DNA from: Clostridia bacterium
GTDB taxonomy: Bacteria; Bacillota; Clostridia; Oscillospirales; Acutalibacteraceae
NCBI GenBank assembly: GCA_017407705.1
Contig: JAFQWA010000004.1
Span: forward strand, 1-64,000
Reading direction: 5' to 3'
DNA: 64,000 nucleotides
Shown: piece by piece, positions 32,532 to 41,907 of the stretch
Position numbering within the stretch: the stretch's first letter is position 1
Layout of the letters: each line of letters opens with the position of its first letter
The notes under the pieces: generated by a model
The model's input: only the letters and a program-made list of their open reading frames with translations
The model's database searches: none
What the model was told of the DNA's origin: nothing
Translations under genes and position numbers: made by a program

Positions 32532-33971
32532 TTAACAGATTTTTTCTAATGTTTTCAGCAATATGCTGAAAATCTGCTCCGTTGAGGATATACTCAGCTT
32601 CTCATTTACGGTATGAACATCGTAAAGACTGGGACCGATGGCGATGCAGTCAAGTCCGTCTATCTTCGCTGAGAACACGCCGCACTCCAGACCTGCGTGA
32701 ATAGCCTCAACCTTGGGGGCAATGCCGAAATGGTCGGTATAGACCCCGATATACGTTTTCTGAAGCTGTGAATTTTCTTTAAATTCCCAGGGCGGATAGT
32801 GGCCTGAGGTGTATATCCGGCAAGGAATGTTACTGAAAAGGCCCTTCATCTTCTGCTCTAAGAATATCAGTGCCGACTGCTTGTTGCTTCTCAATGCAAA
32901 CTGCATCAAAATGCCGTCATCATCAGTGGCAAGTACGCCTAAATTAAGGGAGGTTTCCACCAATCCGGGAATTTCAACGCTCATATCCATAACCCCGTTG
33001 GGCACACAAAGCAGAGTATACATCGCGCTGTTTTTAAGTTGCTGACTGAAAACAGCGTACTCACCCTTTGATTTAACAGTTATCTCACTTACAAAAGCGG
33101 GTTCACGTCTTGCAATTTCTTTTTTGATAACCTCAAAGCAATCATTGGCACACTTTATAAAGCCATCGGCATCTGCGGTGCACAGCTCTATAACAGTGGT
33201 ATTGGGGATAGCGTTAGACTTATCTCCACCGTTTATGCTGATAATGTCAAAATCCACTTTATCCTTTACGCAGTTTAAAAATCTACCTGCTAAAATGTTG
33301 GAATTCACTCTGCCGCTGTTTATCTCAACACCTGAGTGACCGCCCTTAAGTCCCTTTATGGTAACGGTTACGGCAGTGCCCTTTTTAGCCTCACGGGTAA
33401 TAGGAATTACCGCTTTAAAATCACTGCCGCCTGCACAGGAAACGGTAACGGTATCGTCTTCCTCGGCATCGAGATTTATCATTTTCTTACCTTTAAGCAA
33501 ACTGCAATCCAAAGCAGTGGCGCCTATCATACCGATCTCCTCATCAGTGGTGAAAAGCGCTTCAATAGGCGGATGAGAAATGTCATTGCGCTCCAGTATA
33601 GCAAGTATCATAGCCACTGCAACACCGTTGTCAGCGCCCAGAGTTGTGCCCCTTGCCTTGACAAAATCGCCGTCCACAAAAATGTCTATTCCGTCTTTTA
33701 AAAAGTCAATATTACTGTCGGCTGTTTTTTGGCATACCATATCCAGATGACCTTGTAAAATAATAGGCTCATTGCTGACACAGTTGGTTGCAGGCTTGTA
33801 TATAACAATGTTGTTTGCCTTATCACGAACAGCCTTCAGCTGATTCTCATTTGCAAAATCCATGCAAAACTGAGCCACACCCTCCATATTTCCCGAGCCT
33901 CTGGGGACAGCGCACAGCTCCTCAAATATCTGAAAGACTCTCTGAATTTTTATGGTATCAAACTTGGACAT
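32532..33971 (-). CDS. pepD: PepD-type aminoacyl-histidine dipeptidase (M20C)
   Basis: A 479-residue metallopeptidase that cleaves dipeptides such as Xaa-His. Metal-site motifs are LQGHLDMVCQK near 69-79, the Asp of GADNGVAVA near 108, and DEEIGMIGA near 138-146. A lid domain follows, and the last His is in the C-terminal HTVNEKLS segment. The length fits the family. The ATG follows CGGAGGAAGACAA. Next to the OPT importer it would release amino acids from imported peptides. Confidence 0.92.
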   Translation of the reverse strand: MSKFDTIKIQRVFQIFEELCAVPRGSGNMEGVAQFCMDFANENQLKAVRDKANNIVIYKPATNCVSNEPIILQGHLDMVCQKTADSNIDFLKDGIDIFVDGDFVKARGTTLGADNGVAVAMILAILERNDISHPPIEALFTTDEEIGMIGATALDCSLLKGKKMINLDAEEDDTVTVSCAGGSDFKAVIPITREAKKGTAVTVTIKGLKGGHSGVEINSGRVNSNILAGRFLNCVKDKVDFDIISINGGDKSNAIPNTTVIELCTADADGFIKCANDCFEVIKKEIARREPAFVSEITVKSKGEYAVFSQQLKNSAMYTLLCVPNGVMDMSVEIPGLVETSLNLGVLATDDDGILMQFALRSNKQSALIFLEQKMKGLFSNIPCRIYTSGHYPPWEFKENSQLQKTYIGVYTDHFGIAPKVEAIHAGLECGVFSAKIDGLDCIAIGPSLYDVHTVNEKLSISSTEQIFSILLKTLEKIC

Positions 33972-34045
33972 TTGTCTTCCTCCGTATTACTCAGCAGTTA
34001 ATTTATATTGTTATTATTGTACCACACCTTCCCGCTCTATGCAAC

Positions 34046-34085
34046 AAAAAACACCCTGCAAGGTTATTCCTTTGCAGGGTGTTTT
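34046..34085 (-). terminator. Terminator of the nitroreductase gene
   Basis: On the minus strand AACACCCTGCAAAGG pairs with CCTTGCAGGGTGTT, followed by a U run. Confidence 0.85.
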
Positions 34086-34091
34086 GAAAAC

Positions 34092-34619
34092 TTATTTTTC
34101 CGATACTAACTCACTTATGCTTTTGCGCTTTTTAGGACGCAGAGTGTCGCTGTCATCAGCATATCCCAAAGTAATTACCAACCTTACGGGGTGATCAATG
34201 CCGCAGATCTTTCGGATTTTCCCATCGTCAAACCAACCCAAAATGCAGCTGCTCAGCCCCTGTGCAGTGGCTTCGGCGGTAAGATACGCTGCAGCTATAC
34301 CGATGTCAATAGAGCGGTAGTCGTTGCCCTTAAGCTTTGCACCAAGTCCCGCAGATTTAACGTAGGGCTGCTCGGATACAACTATCATTACGGGCGCCTT
34401 ATCGGCAAATTTGTTCATACCCATTCCCTGAGTGGCAACAGCTACGTCTTTAGCTGCTTGTCCGTGGCAGACAGTAAAGTGGTAGGGCTGACCGTTGCAA
34501 GCGGAAGGGGCAAGTCTTGCCGCTTCTAAAACAGCATTAAGCTTTTCCTGCTCCACCGACTTTGCTTCATTATAATTGCGGCAAGACTGCCGCGTATTCG
34601 CAATCTCTAAAAAGTTCAT
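34092..34619 (-). CDS. Nitroreductase-family FMN oxidoreductase
   Basis: A 175-residue protein of the nitroreductase superfamily. It has N-terminal RQSCRNYNEAKSVEQEKL, the FMN segment APSACNGQPYHF near 37-48, and SSCILGWFDDGKIRKICG near 121-138. It reduces nitro compounds, quinones or flavins with NAD(P)H; the substrate is not defined. It is a single gene. RBS GAGAGGGCTTAAAA. Confidence 0.88.
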   Translation of the reverse strand: MNFLEIANTRQSCRNYNEAKSVEQEKLNAVLEAARLAPSACNGQPYHFTVCHGQAAKDVAVATQGMGMNKFADKAPVMIVVSEQPYVKSAGLGAKLKGNDYRSIDIGIAAAYLTAEATAQGLSSCILGWFDDGKIRKICGIDHPVRLVITLGYADDSDTLRPKKRKSISELVSEK

Positions 34620-34683
34620 TTTTAAGCCCTCTCTTGATATGTTGGTTTTACTTATTTTACCACACTATCGCCTTAAGCACAAC

Positions 34684-34723
34684 AAAAAAAGAAAAAGCCT
34701 ATCGGAATTAACCGATAGGCTTT
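34684..34723 (-). terminator. Terminator of the secreted-protein gene
   Basis: On the minus strand AAAGCCTATCGG pairs with CCGATAGGCTTT, followed by TTCTTTTTTTG. Confidence 0.85.
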
Positions 34724-34742
34724 AATTATTCTTTAGAGAGGA

Positions 34743-36329
34743 TTATCTCTTTTTAGATTTGTAGAGAACTACGCCTGCTGCTGCAGCCATTACCAGAATG
34801 CTGATAGGTGCTGCTGCGCCTGTTGATGCGTTATCGTCATCATCAGTGCCTGCGTTGTTGTTATCGTTGTTATCCTCATCCTCGTCGCCGATGTTGTCAT
34901 CGTCGTTAGCAGGAATGTCCATCTCGTTGTAGAGGTTCAACAGCTCTGTGTAAACATCAGCTGTGATGCCATGCTCGTCAGCAAGATATTTTACAGTTGC
35001 ATTGTTGATTGTTGCATACTCCTCTAAGAAGCTCTCCAATGCGATGTACTGATCATAAGTAAACTCATCAGTGAGATCCTCAGGAAGCTCGCCTAACAAT
35101 TCAACGATCTTCTCTGCTGCTGCAGTATCTACTGCTTCTGTTGTAGCATTGGGATCTGCTGTTGTTGTTTCAAGAGCATCGCCTACCTTGTAAGCTGTGA
35201 AGTTACCAACATATGCATTAACCTTAACGGGTGTGTCTTCGCCTACCCATTTGTCAAATGCAAATGTTACAACTGAAATGTTTTTGTAAAGATCAGGTGT
35301 GATCTCGTCTTTAGCATCTGTCATAGCACCCTCAAAGAGAACAACGTGCTCGATGTTGTCCTTTGTAAGTGTAACTGCTTTTGAATAGATCTTTCCACCG
35401 TCAACTGTAAGCTTAACTGTTACAGCCTTGTTGAAGTTATGACCGTCACCATAGTAGCCCTTGAACTTAATACCGTCCATACCGTCGAGCTTACCTTTGA
35501 TGCCTGCATAAGCACCGATCTGAGCGTCTTTCCAGCCGTTGATAGTGCCGGACCACTCAACCTTAGCGCCGTCTGCATCAGGTGTTACTGTAGGTGTGCA
35601 AGCGCCGCCTTCCCAATAGCCCTTGGGAGTCTGGTTCCATTTGAATGTAAATCTGTCAGTTGAAGGAGCAACTGTTGTGCCTTCAGCTGCTGTTGTGCCT
35701 GCTGCGGTTGTTGTGGGAGCTGCAGTTGTAGCTGCTGCTGTTGTTGTGGGAGCTGCGGTTGTTGTAGCTTCAGAACCATCTTCTGTGTAAACAGAAATGT
35801 TGCTTATATAAGCGTCAACTGCCAAGTCAGTTGCTGAGCCTACCCATTTGTCAAATACAATGATAACATCAGTGATATTTGCATAATCAGCAGGAGTAAT
35901 AGCTACCTGAGCATCTGTTTTTGCGGTTGAGATGTCAACCTTATACTCTGTAGCAGTTGTTGAAAGAGTACCTGCGCTAACTGCAAAAATTGTGCTGCCA
36001 GCCTTCAACTTGATGTTCAAGCCTTTGTTGAAGTTGTGAGCTGCACCGATGTTAGCAGTGAATTTAACGCCTGTAGCATCAGTAAGTTTGCCGCCAAAGC
36101 CGTAAGCGCCAACCTGAGCGTCTTTCCAGTTGCTGAAGTTGCCTGACCATTCGATCTTAGCGCCGTTAGCATCGGGAGTTACTGTGGGTGAGCAAGAGCC
36201 GCCCTTCCAGTAGTTTCCGCTGCTCCACTTAAATGTGAAGGTTTCAGCAGCTGAAGCTGTCATTACTGCCATTGATACAACCAATGTCAATGCCAGAACG
36301 ATAGCAAGAGCTTTCTTTACCATTTTCAT
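34743..36329 (-). CDS. Secreted protein with two related beta-sandwich domains and a wall-sorting-like tail
   Basis: 528 residues. There is a signal peptide of ~28 residues ending ASAAE. Two tandem related domains follow (about 29-185 and 225-385; both have FTFKW...YWxGGxC.PTVTPDA.GAK.EWSG...WKDAQ.GAY). A Thr/Ala/Pro linker of TTTAAP repeats separates them. A helical stretch, an acidic Asp/Asn-rich region, and a tail STGAAAP + hydrophobic stretch + KSKKR come last. The domains look like non-catalytic carbohydrate-binding or scaffold modules. The tail resembles a degenerate sortase signal. No enzyme domain is present. The start at 36329 follows TTAGGAGGAATTACT. Confidence 0.75.
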   Translation of the reverse strand: MKMVKKALAIVLALTLVVSMAVMTASAAETFTFKWSSGNYWKGGSCSPTVTPDANGAKIEWSGNFSNWKDAQVGAYGFGGKLTDATGVKFTANIGAAHNFNKGLNIKLKAGSTIFAVSAGTLSTTATEYKVDISTAKTDAQVAITPADYANITDVIIVFDKWVGSATDLAVDAYISNISVYTEDGSEATTTAAPTTTAAATTAAPTTTAAGTTAAEGTTVAPSTDRFTFKWNQTPKGYWEGGACTPTVTPDADGAKVEWSGTINGWKDAQIGAYAGIKGKLDGMDGIKFKGYYGDGHNFNKAVTVKLTVDGGKIYSKAVTLTKDNIEHVVLFEGAMTDAKDEITPDLYKNISVVTFAFDKWVGEDTPVKVNAYVGNFTAYKVGDALETTTADPNATTEAVDTAAAEKIVELLGELPEDLTDEFTYDQYIALESFLEEYATINNATVKYLADEHGITADVYTELLNLYNEMDIPANDDDNIGDEDEDNNDNNNAGTDDDDNASTGAAAPISILVMAAAAGVVLYKSKKR

Positions 36330-36397
36330 AGTAATTCCTCCTAAAAAGAATAAATTTTTATTAATAGAGATTCTCCGCACCCCTATTTATAACAGAT

Positions 36398-36426
36398 ATA
36401 ATACCACATTTTGTTGGTTAACACAA
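36398..36426 (-). promoter_or_regulatory. Promoter of the secreted-protein gene
   Basis: On the minus strand TTGTGT (36426-36421), a 17 bp spacer and TATTAT (36403-36398). Confidence 0.6.
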
Positions 36427-36550
36427 TATTTTTTTGTTTAAACAAGGGCTTTTTGGCACATTACACTAAAACAGGAACTGTTTTTTGTATATGTTGATAC
36501 TGCCATATCCATAACTTGTGTTAACGCTTATTTTGGGCACAAAATACAGA

Positions 36551-37981
36551 TTACTTTTTCTTACCTGTAACCTCTTTATAAAGCTTCAGATAGTCACCTG
36601 CCGACTTAACCCAGCTGTTATCAGTTGCCATACCACGATGGGTAAGCTTTTTCCACTCTTTTTTGTTGGCGTAGCAGCCGATAGCACGGTACATAGCACC
36701 TGCCATATCGTGAGCGTTGTAGGTTTTGAAGGTATAGCCCACACCCTCAGGCTCGCCTGCATCTAAAATTGTGTCGTTTAAGCCGCCGGTCTGACGTACT
36801 ACGGGGACACAACCGTATCTTAATGCGATCATTTGTGACAGTCCGCAGGGCTCCTGCTTTGAGGGCATTAAGAAAATGTCGGAGCCTGCATAGATCTTGT
36901 GTGCCAATGCGGGGTCAAATCCGCAACGGAAAGCAAATCTGCCTTCATACTCCAAGCTCTTTAAGTGGAAGAACATTTCATACTCTTCCTCACCTGAGCC
37001 CAGCAACACAAACTGAATGTTCTGTGCCATAAGCTCATCAAAAACAAACTTGACCAGTTCAAGGCCCTTGTGTGATGCCAGTCTTGTTACCATTGCAACG
37101 ATGGGCACGTCAGGATTTTCAGGCAATCCCAGTGAACGCTGAAGATCAGCCTTGCAAACAGCCTTGTTCTCAGGCTTGTCCGCACTGAAGTTTGCTGCAA
37201 GATACTTGTCTGTTTCGGGGTTGTACAGATCCACGTCGATACCGTTTAAAATACCGCTGAGCTTATAGCTTCTCTCACGCAGAATTCTGTCCAACGAATA
37301 AGAGAACCAAGGATCCATAATCTCGTTAGCGTAAGTGGGGCTAACGGTGGTAACTCTGTCGGCACTTTCAATACCGCCCTTTAAGAGGTTTACGTCGTCA
37401 TCATACTCAACCAGCGATTCTGCCCAGTTGGGAATGCCGAAAACATCCTCCAGCAGCTGCTTTGAGTATCTGCCCTGATACTGAATGTTATGAATAGTCA
37501 TAATAGTTTTGATGTTTTCATAACCGGGACGGTTGTAATAATAAAGTCTGTAATAAGGGGGCACAAGGGCAGTCTGCCAGTCGTTACAGTGGATAACGTC
37601 GGGGTTAAAGTCAATATGAGGAATAGCCTCCAACACAGCACGGGCAAAAAACGCAAAGCGTTCTGCATCGTCAAACTCACCGTAAAGAGAAGCACGTTTA
37701 AAGTAAAACTCATTGTCCAGCAGGATATATGTAACACCGTCATACTTTGCCTGGAAAATGCCGCAATACTGCATACGCCAGGACACAGGCACGGTAATGT
37801 TGGTGATAAACTGCAAGCTTGCTTTGAGCTCCTCAGGCATCTGCTCAGTGTAAAGGGGCATAATTACTCTGCAACCCACTACCTTTTTACGCAGTGCTTT
37901 AGGCAACGCATAAGCCACGTCACCCAGACCGCCCGATACAGCAAAAGGATAAGCTTCACTGGTGGCAAATAATACTTTCAT
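36551..37981 (-). CDS. glgA: Glycogen synthase (ADP-glucose, GT5)
   Basis: A 476-residue GT-B enzyme that extends alpha-1,4-glucan from ADP-glucose. It has the N-terminal substrate loop AVSGGLGDVAYALPKAL (14-30), HCNDWQTALVP near 135, and the C-terminal nucleotide-sugar site KQEPCGLSQM near 377 with RQTGGL near 398. The length is normal. The other glycogen genes (glgC, glgB, glgP) are not in the window, so it stands alone. It is divergent from spoIIGA. RBS GAAAGGATGATATTAAA. Confidence 0.95.
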   Translation of the reverse strand: MKVLFATSEAYPFAVSGGLGDVAYALPKALRKKVVGCRVIMPLYTEQMPEELKASLQFITNITVPVSWRMQYCGIFQAKYDGVTYILLDNEFYFKRASLYGEFDDAERFAFFARAVLEAIPHIDFNPDVIHCNDWQTALVPPYYRLYYYNRPGYENIKTIMTIHNIQYQGRYSKQLLEDVFGIPNWAESLVEYDDDVNLLKGGIESADRVTTVSPTYANEIMDPWFSYSLDRILRERSYKLSGILNGIDVDLYNPETDKYLAANFSADKPENKAVCKADLQRSLGLPENPDVPIVAMVTRLASHKGLELVKFVFDELMAQNIQFVLLGSGEEEYEMFFHLKSLEYEGRFAFRCGFDPALAHKIYAGSDIFLMPSKQEPCGLSQMIALRYGCVPVVRQTGGLNDTILDAGEPEGVGYTFKTYNAHDMAGAMYRAIGCYANKKEWKKLTHRGMATDNSWVKSAGDYLKLYKEVTGKKK

Positions 37982-38101
37982 TTTAATATCATCCTTTCAA
38001 AACAAATTCCTTTTAATTTATTGTAACAGTTTTACCCCCAAAAGTAAACTGTTAATTCATCGCAACGGCCATTATTTTATCACAGCCACACTGTAAAAAA
38101 A

Positions 38102-38167
38102 TGTCGCAATAATAAGGACAAGTCAGGTTTATTACGACAGCAATCGACTGAGTGTAAAAGCTATAAT
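38102..38167 (+). promoter_or_regulatory. spoIIG promoter region with Spo0A-box-like sites
   Basis: TATAAT at 38162-38167 has no good -35 box at 17 bp. Two near-matches to the Spo0A box (TGNCGAA) lie upstream: TGTCGCA (38102-38108) and, on the opposite strand, TGTCGTA (38139-38133). A poor -35 box plus upstream 0A boxes is how spoIIG promoters are organised in Bacillus and Clostridium. Confidence 0.4.
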
Positions 38168-38185
38168 CGTTGTGAGGTGATAGGG

Positions 38186-39046
38186 TTGGTCATTTACATA
38201 GACGTGTTGCTGGGACTGAATATGTTTGTAAACTACTTTTTACTGTTGGCAACCGGCGGTGCAAATCGCACAAGACCGCCGTTTATACGGTTGTTGCTGG
38301 GTGCTTTAACGGGTGCGGCAGTGTCTTTAATAATATTTCTGCCGCCGCTTCATTTTTTACTGGACACACTGTTTAAAGCCCTATGGTGCGGTGTGATGGT
38401 GCTGGTGACCTTTTCATTTAAAGGTCTGCGTCGGTTTTTACGGTTTTACGGCACTTTTTTAGGTATGTCCTTTAGCTTTGCAGGGGTGATGCTGGCAATA
38501 TGGTTTGCCTTTAAGCCTCAGGGTATGGCAATAAACAATTTCACGGTGTATTTCAACGTTTCTCCCGTGTTGCTTATATTATCAACAGTGGTAAGCTATA
38601 TGATCATCAAGCTGGTTTGCCGTTTTTCCGAGAAAAAAGCCGCAAACGGGAACATTTACAAGTTAGAAATATCCATGAACGCCCACAGTGTTTGCTGTGA
38701 TGCACTGCTGGATACGGGCAACAGTCTGCGGGACTTATTCAGCGGTGATCCCGTTATCGTGGTGGAATACGACCTGATAAAGCCGTTGCTTACCAAACGG
38801 GCACAGTATGCTTTTTCAGGTGGGGTGTCTGCATCAGACTATGCTATGGACGAAAAATATCGGCTTATTCCATATTCAGCAGTGGGTAAAGAGGGATTTT
38901 TACCTGCCTTTCGGCCTGAAAGCGTGTGCGTTAGATTGGCCGGTAAGGAGTTTAAGACTAATAAGGTTATGATAGCCGTAAGCAGTGGGCCTATTTCGTC
39001 GGAGTACAAGGCGCTGATAGGTAATGATATTGCAGAAAATTTATAA
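38186..39046 (+). CDS. spoIIGA: SpoIIGA, pro-sigma-E processing peptidase
   Basis: A 286-residue sporulation protein. The first half has five membrane helices and the second half is an aspartic-protease-like domain with DALLDTGNSLRD near 174-185. It cleaves the pro-sequence of SigE in the mother cell when signalled from the forespore. The start is a TTG at 38186, giving MVIYIDVL as in other SpoIIGA proteins, with GAGGTGA 5-6 bp upstream. A GTG three codons earlier lacks a site. It lies 9 bp before sigE. Confidence 0.9.
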   Translation: MVIYIDVLLGLNMFVNYFLLLATGGANRTRPPFIRLLLGALTGAAVSLIIFLPPLHFLLDTLFKALWCGVMVLVTFSFKGLRRFLRFYGTFLGMSFSFAGVMLAIWFAFKPQGMAINNFTVYFNVSPVLLILSTVVSYMIIKLVCRFSEKKAANGNIYKLEISMNAHSVCCDALLDTGNSLRDLFSGDPVIVVEYDLIKPLLTKRAQYAFSGGVSASDYAMDEKYRLIPYSAVGKEGFLPAFRPESVCVRLAGKEFKTNKVMIAVSSGPISSEYKALIGNDIAENL

Positions 39047-39055
39047 AAGGAGATA

Positions 39056-39790
39056 ATGCAGGTGAAAAATATAATAGCAAAGATATTTCAATGGCTAAAC
39101 AGCATAAAAGTGAGGTTACTTACCCTTATAAAAGAGGAAAATCAAATATATTACATAAACGGACCCCAGGTGCTGCCACCGCCCTTGTCTGCTGAGGAGG
39201 AAGCAAGTCTGCTTGACAGATATGCCAAAGGCGATACCGATGCAAAGGATCAGCTGATAGTACATAATCTGCGACTGGTGGTGTATATTTCCCGTAAGTT
39301 CGACGCAGCAGGTGCAGGTATTGAGGACCTGATTTCCATCGGCACCATCGGACTTATCAAAGCGGTAAACACCTTTAAATCCGATAAAAACATCAAACTT
39401 GCCACCTACGCCTCACGGTGCATTGAAAACGAGATACTTATGTATTTGAGAAAGACCAATCCCATAAAAACAGAGGTGTCTATTGACGAGCCCTTAAACG
39501 TGGATTGGGACGGCAACGAGCTGCTGTTATCTGACGTGCTTGGCAGTGAGCCCGACGCAGTAAACCGTAACGTAGAGTTGGAGGACGAGCGTGGCATCAT
39601 ACTGACTTTAGTCAACAAGTTGCCTTACCGTGAGCGGCAGATAATGCAGATGCGGTTTGGATTTTCCGGCTATGATGAGCACACCCAGAAGCAAGTGGCA
39701 GACAGCTTAGGTATATCCCAAAGCTACATATCAAGGCTGGAAAAAAAGATAATCGGGCGGCTAAAAAAGGAACTGGAAAGAATGGTGTAA
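39056..39790 (+). CDS. sigE: RNA polymerase sigma-E, sporulation mother cell
   Basis: A 244-residue sigma-70-family factor. It has a hydrophobic pro-sequence of ~25 residues, [16 protein letters not shown] and [14 protein letters not shown] of region 2, [17 protein letters not shown] of region 2.4, and a C-terminal helix-turn-helix ([21 protein letters not shown]). Pairing with spoIIGA confirms SigE. In many Clostridia sigG follows; here the next gene is pduL. RBS AAAAGGAGATA. Confidence 0.95.
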   Translation: MQVKNIIAKIFQWLNSIKVRLLTLIKEENQIYYINGPQVLPPPLSAEEEASLLDRYAKGDTDAKDQLIVHNLRLVVYISRKFDAAGAGIEDLISIGTIGLIKAVNTFKSDKNIKLATYASRCIENEILMYLRKTNPIKTEVSIDEPLNVDWDGNELLLSDVLGSEPDAVNRNVELEDERGIILTLVNKLPYRERQIMQMRFGFSGYDEHTQKQVADSLGISQSYISRLEKKIIGRLKKELERMV

Positions 39791-39893
39791 ATTTTTTGTC
39801 AAATGGTGTTGCAAAATTGTGATAAATAATATAAAATAGATATACATTTCGGGATTTCACTCCCGATTCATTTTTGAAAGGAAGTTTTAAATT

Positions 39894-40463
39894 ATGGCTG
39901 AAAATTTTATCATTGAAACATCTGCAAGACACGTTCACGTATCCCAGAAGGATCTTGAGATCTTGTTCGGAGAGGGCTACCAGCTCACTCCTAAAAAGGA
40001 TTTGTCACAGCCCGGTCAGTTTGCTTGTGAAGAGAGAGTTACTGTTGTGGGCACTAAAAAGGAGCTGCCCGGCGTTAGCATTTTAGGACCTGTTCGTCCT
40101 GCAACTCAGGTTGAGCTTTCCGCTACCGACTGCCGTTCTATCGGTGTTGGCATCGTTATCCGTGAGTCTGGCGACGTTGCCGGTACTCCCGGTTGTAAGT
40201 TGGTTGGTCCTTGCGGCGAGGTTGAAATTGCTGAGGGCGTTATCGTTGCAAAACGTCATATCCATATGACTCCTGCTGATGCTGAGAAGCTGGGCGTTGA
40301 GGATAAAGAGATCGTTAACGTTAAAACCGAGTCTGACGGACGTTCACTGGTATTCGGTGACGTTGTAGTTCGTGTAAGCGATAAGTTCAGTCTTGCTATG
40401 CACATCGACACCGACGAGAGCAACGCTGCTTTCGGTGTAAAGAGCGGTAGCATCGTAAAATAA
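39894..40463 (+). CDS. pduL: PduL-type phosphotransacylase
   Basis: A 189-residue zinc-dependent phosphate acyltransferase (acetyl- or propanoyl-CoA + Pi to acyl-phosphate + CoA), unrelated to Pta. It has two barrel halves with metal-binding His motifs SARHVHVS (10-17) and KRHIHMTP (119-126). It lacks the N-terminal encapsulation peptide of microcompartment PduL proteins and no shell genes are nearby, so it is probably the general acetate-pathway enzyme. It has a clear RBS (GAAAGGAAG). A -10-like TATAAA lies ~70 bp upstream. Confidence 0.9.
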   Translation: MAENFIIETSARHVHVSQKDLEILFGEGYQLTPKKDLSQPGQFACEERVTVVGTKKELPGVSILGPVRPATQVELSATDCRSIGVGIVIRESGDVAGTPGCKLVGPCGEVEIAEGVIVAKRHIHMTPADAEKLGVEDKEIVNVKTESDGRSLVFGDVVVRVSDKFSLAMHIDTDESNAAFGVKSGSIVK

Positions 40464-40481
40464 AAATCAGGCGGTGTAACT

Positions 40482-40844
40482 GTGGCAACAAACAATGAGT
40501 TTTTGGTGGAGGTACCCGGTTGGTTTAAATACTTTTACGAGTCCTTGACCAGACGAGAGGTTTTTTGTCAGAAAACCGGTGCTATTATAAAATCCACCGG
40601 TAAAAGCCGTGAGTATGTGTGCCGTCTTTTTAAAAGCGCCACCGGTGCAACACTGGGAGTGTTTTTAAACGAGATTCGCATTGAACACGCTGCGGCTATG
40701 CTTACAACTACCTCGAATGATATTATTGATATTGCTTTGGAAAGTGGCTTTGAAAATTTAAGCACCTTTTATCATCTGTTTAAAAAGCGTAAACAGATAA
40801 GTCCTAAGCAGTATCGCAGTTTATATTCAATTTACAATGTTTAG
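40482..40844 (+). CDS. Stand-alone AraC-type DNA-binding domain
   Basis: A 120-residue protein made only of the double helix-turn-helix of AraC/XylS regulators (STGKSREYVCRLFKSATG, and IIDIALESGFENLSTFYHLFKKRKQISPKQYR at the end), with no sensor domain. The start is GTG with AGGCGGTG close upstream. It ends 2 bp before the CE2-like esterase gene, so it probably regulates that gene or needs another protein for sensing. Confidence 0.85.
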   Translation: MATNNEFLVEVPGWFKYFYESLTRREVFCQKTGAIIKSTGKSREYVCRLFKSATGATLGVFLNEIRIEHAAAMLTTTSNDIIDIALESGFENLSTFYHLFKKRKQISPKQYRSLYSIYNV

Positions 40845-40846
40845 AG

Positions 40847-41869
40847 GTGTCTATTATCAGCAGGTTTTTAAATATGCAGCAGCTTAGCCGCTGTACAAAA
40901 CCCCTTGGCAGAACGCTGATGCGTGATGATATGCTATATGCTAACTTTTCTGCCACCGGTTTTGAAACAAATATTATTTGCAGCGGAGAAGTTAGCTTGT
41001 CGCTTATCTGCAATACCGAGGATTCCTGCAGAATCACCGTTGTTATTGACGGTGATGAGCAAAATTCCTTTAAGCTGTTTGTGAAAAACGGTGAGAACAA
41101 GCTGAAGCTGGCTGAGGGTCTGGCTGATGGCAGTCATACCATTAAAGTGGTTAAGCTCACTGAAAGTATGATCGCTCAGATCAAATTCTGTGGCTTGGAG
41201 TTTGACGGTGAGGTCGGCGAAAGACCTAAGGATAAGCCTATCAAATTAGAGGTTTACGGTGACTCCATCACCTGCGGCTACTGGAACGAAACCACTGACC
41301 GTGACGTAACTGGTATGCTTCGTGGCGATTATGAGGATGGATATAACAGCTATGCTGCTATTGCCGCAAAGCTGCTTAATGCCGAATATCAGGCAGTGTC
41401 TATGTCCGGCTGGGGGCTTGTTATGGGCTATGGCCCCAACCCCGATGCATTGCTCCCTAAGGTTTGGGACAAAACCATTCCCAGCACCGACAGGTCCGTT
41501 GATTGGGATTTCTCAAACTATGTAGCAGACGTGGTCGTGGTGAACTTAAGCACCAACGATACCAGTGCCTATACCGATGAAAACGGCTTGTTTACCCGTA
41601 AGTTCTTTGAGGATAAGGCAGTTTGGATGTTGACTCAGCTAAGAGAAAAATATCCCGATGCTTATATTATCTGGGCAAACGGTTTGATGGGTGAGGGCCA
41701 TTTTGCAGGGGAGATAAAGTCGGCTATTGCAAGATGCAATGACGATAAAATGAGTTATTTCGTTATGCCGCTGGATAATTTCGGCGGTGAGTGGCACCCC
41801 ACTATGAAAGGTCATATTGCAGCAGGTAATGCTCTTTACGAGGAAATAAAACGAATAATGAAAATATAG
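40847..41869 (+). CDS. CE2-like SGNH/GDSL carbohydrate esterase, cytoplasmic
   Basis: 340 residues. There is an N-terminal beta-sandwich (about 10-120) and a C-terminal SGNH hydrolase domain. Its block I is YGDSITCGYW near 136-145, block III is NLSTND, and the catalytic His lies in WHPTMKGH near 317. This arrangement is that of carbohydrate esterase family 2 (deacetylation of sugars). There is no signal peptide, so it would deacetylate imported oligosaccharides. A GTG start at 40847 directly after the AraC stop is shown; ATG at 40874 with AGCAGG upstream is equally possible. A secreted paralog is encoded at 54094-55434. Confidence 0.85.
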   Translation: MSIISRFLNMQQLSRCTKPLGRTLMRDDMLYANFSATGFETNIICSGEVSLSLICNTEDSCRITVVIDGDEQNSFKLFVKNGENKLKLAEGLADGSHTIKVVKLTESMIAQIKFCGLEFDGEVGERPKDKPIKLEVYGDSITCGYWNETTDRDVTGMLRGDYEDGYNSYAAIAAKLLNAEYQAVSMSGWGLVMGYGPNPDALLPKVWDKTIPSTDRSVDWDFSNYVADVVVVNLSTNDTSAYTDENGLFTRKFFEDKAVWMLTQLREKYPDAYIIWANGLMGEGHFAGEIKSAIARCNDDKMSYFVMPLDNFGGEWHPTMKGHIAAGNALYEEIKRIMKI

Positions 41870-41907
41870 TGCTCAAAAGCGTTTGCGCTATATAAGGAGA
41901 TGCAAAA

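Noticed and set aside
39894-40463. pduL as part of a bacterial microcompartment locus
   Set aside because: No shell protein or diol/ethanolamine genes are near and the protein has no encapsulation peptide.
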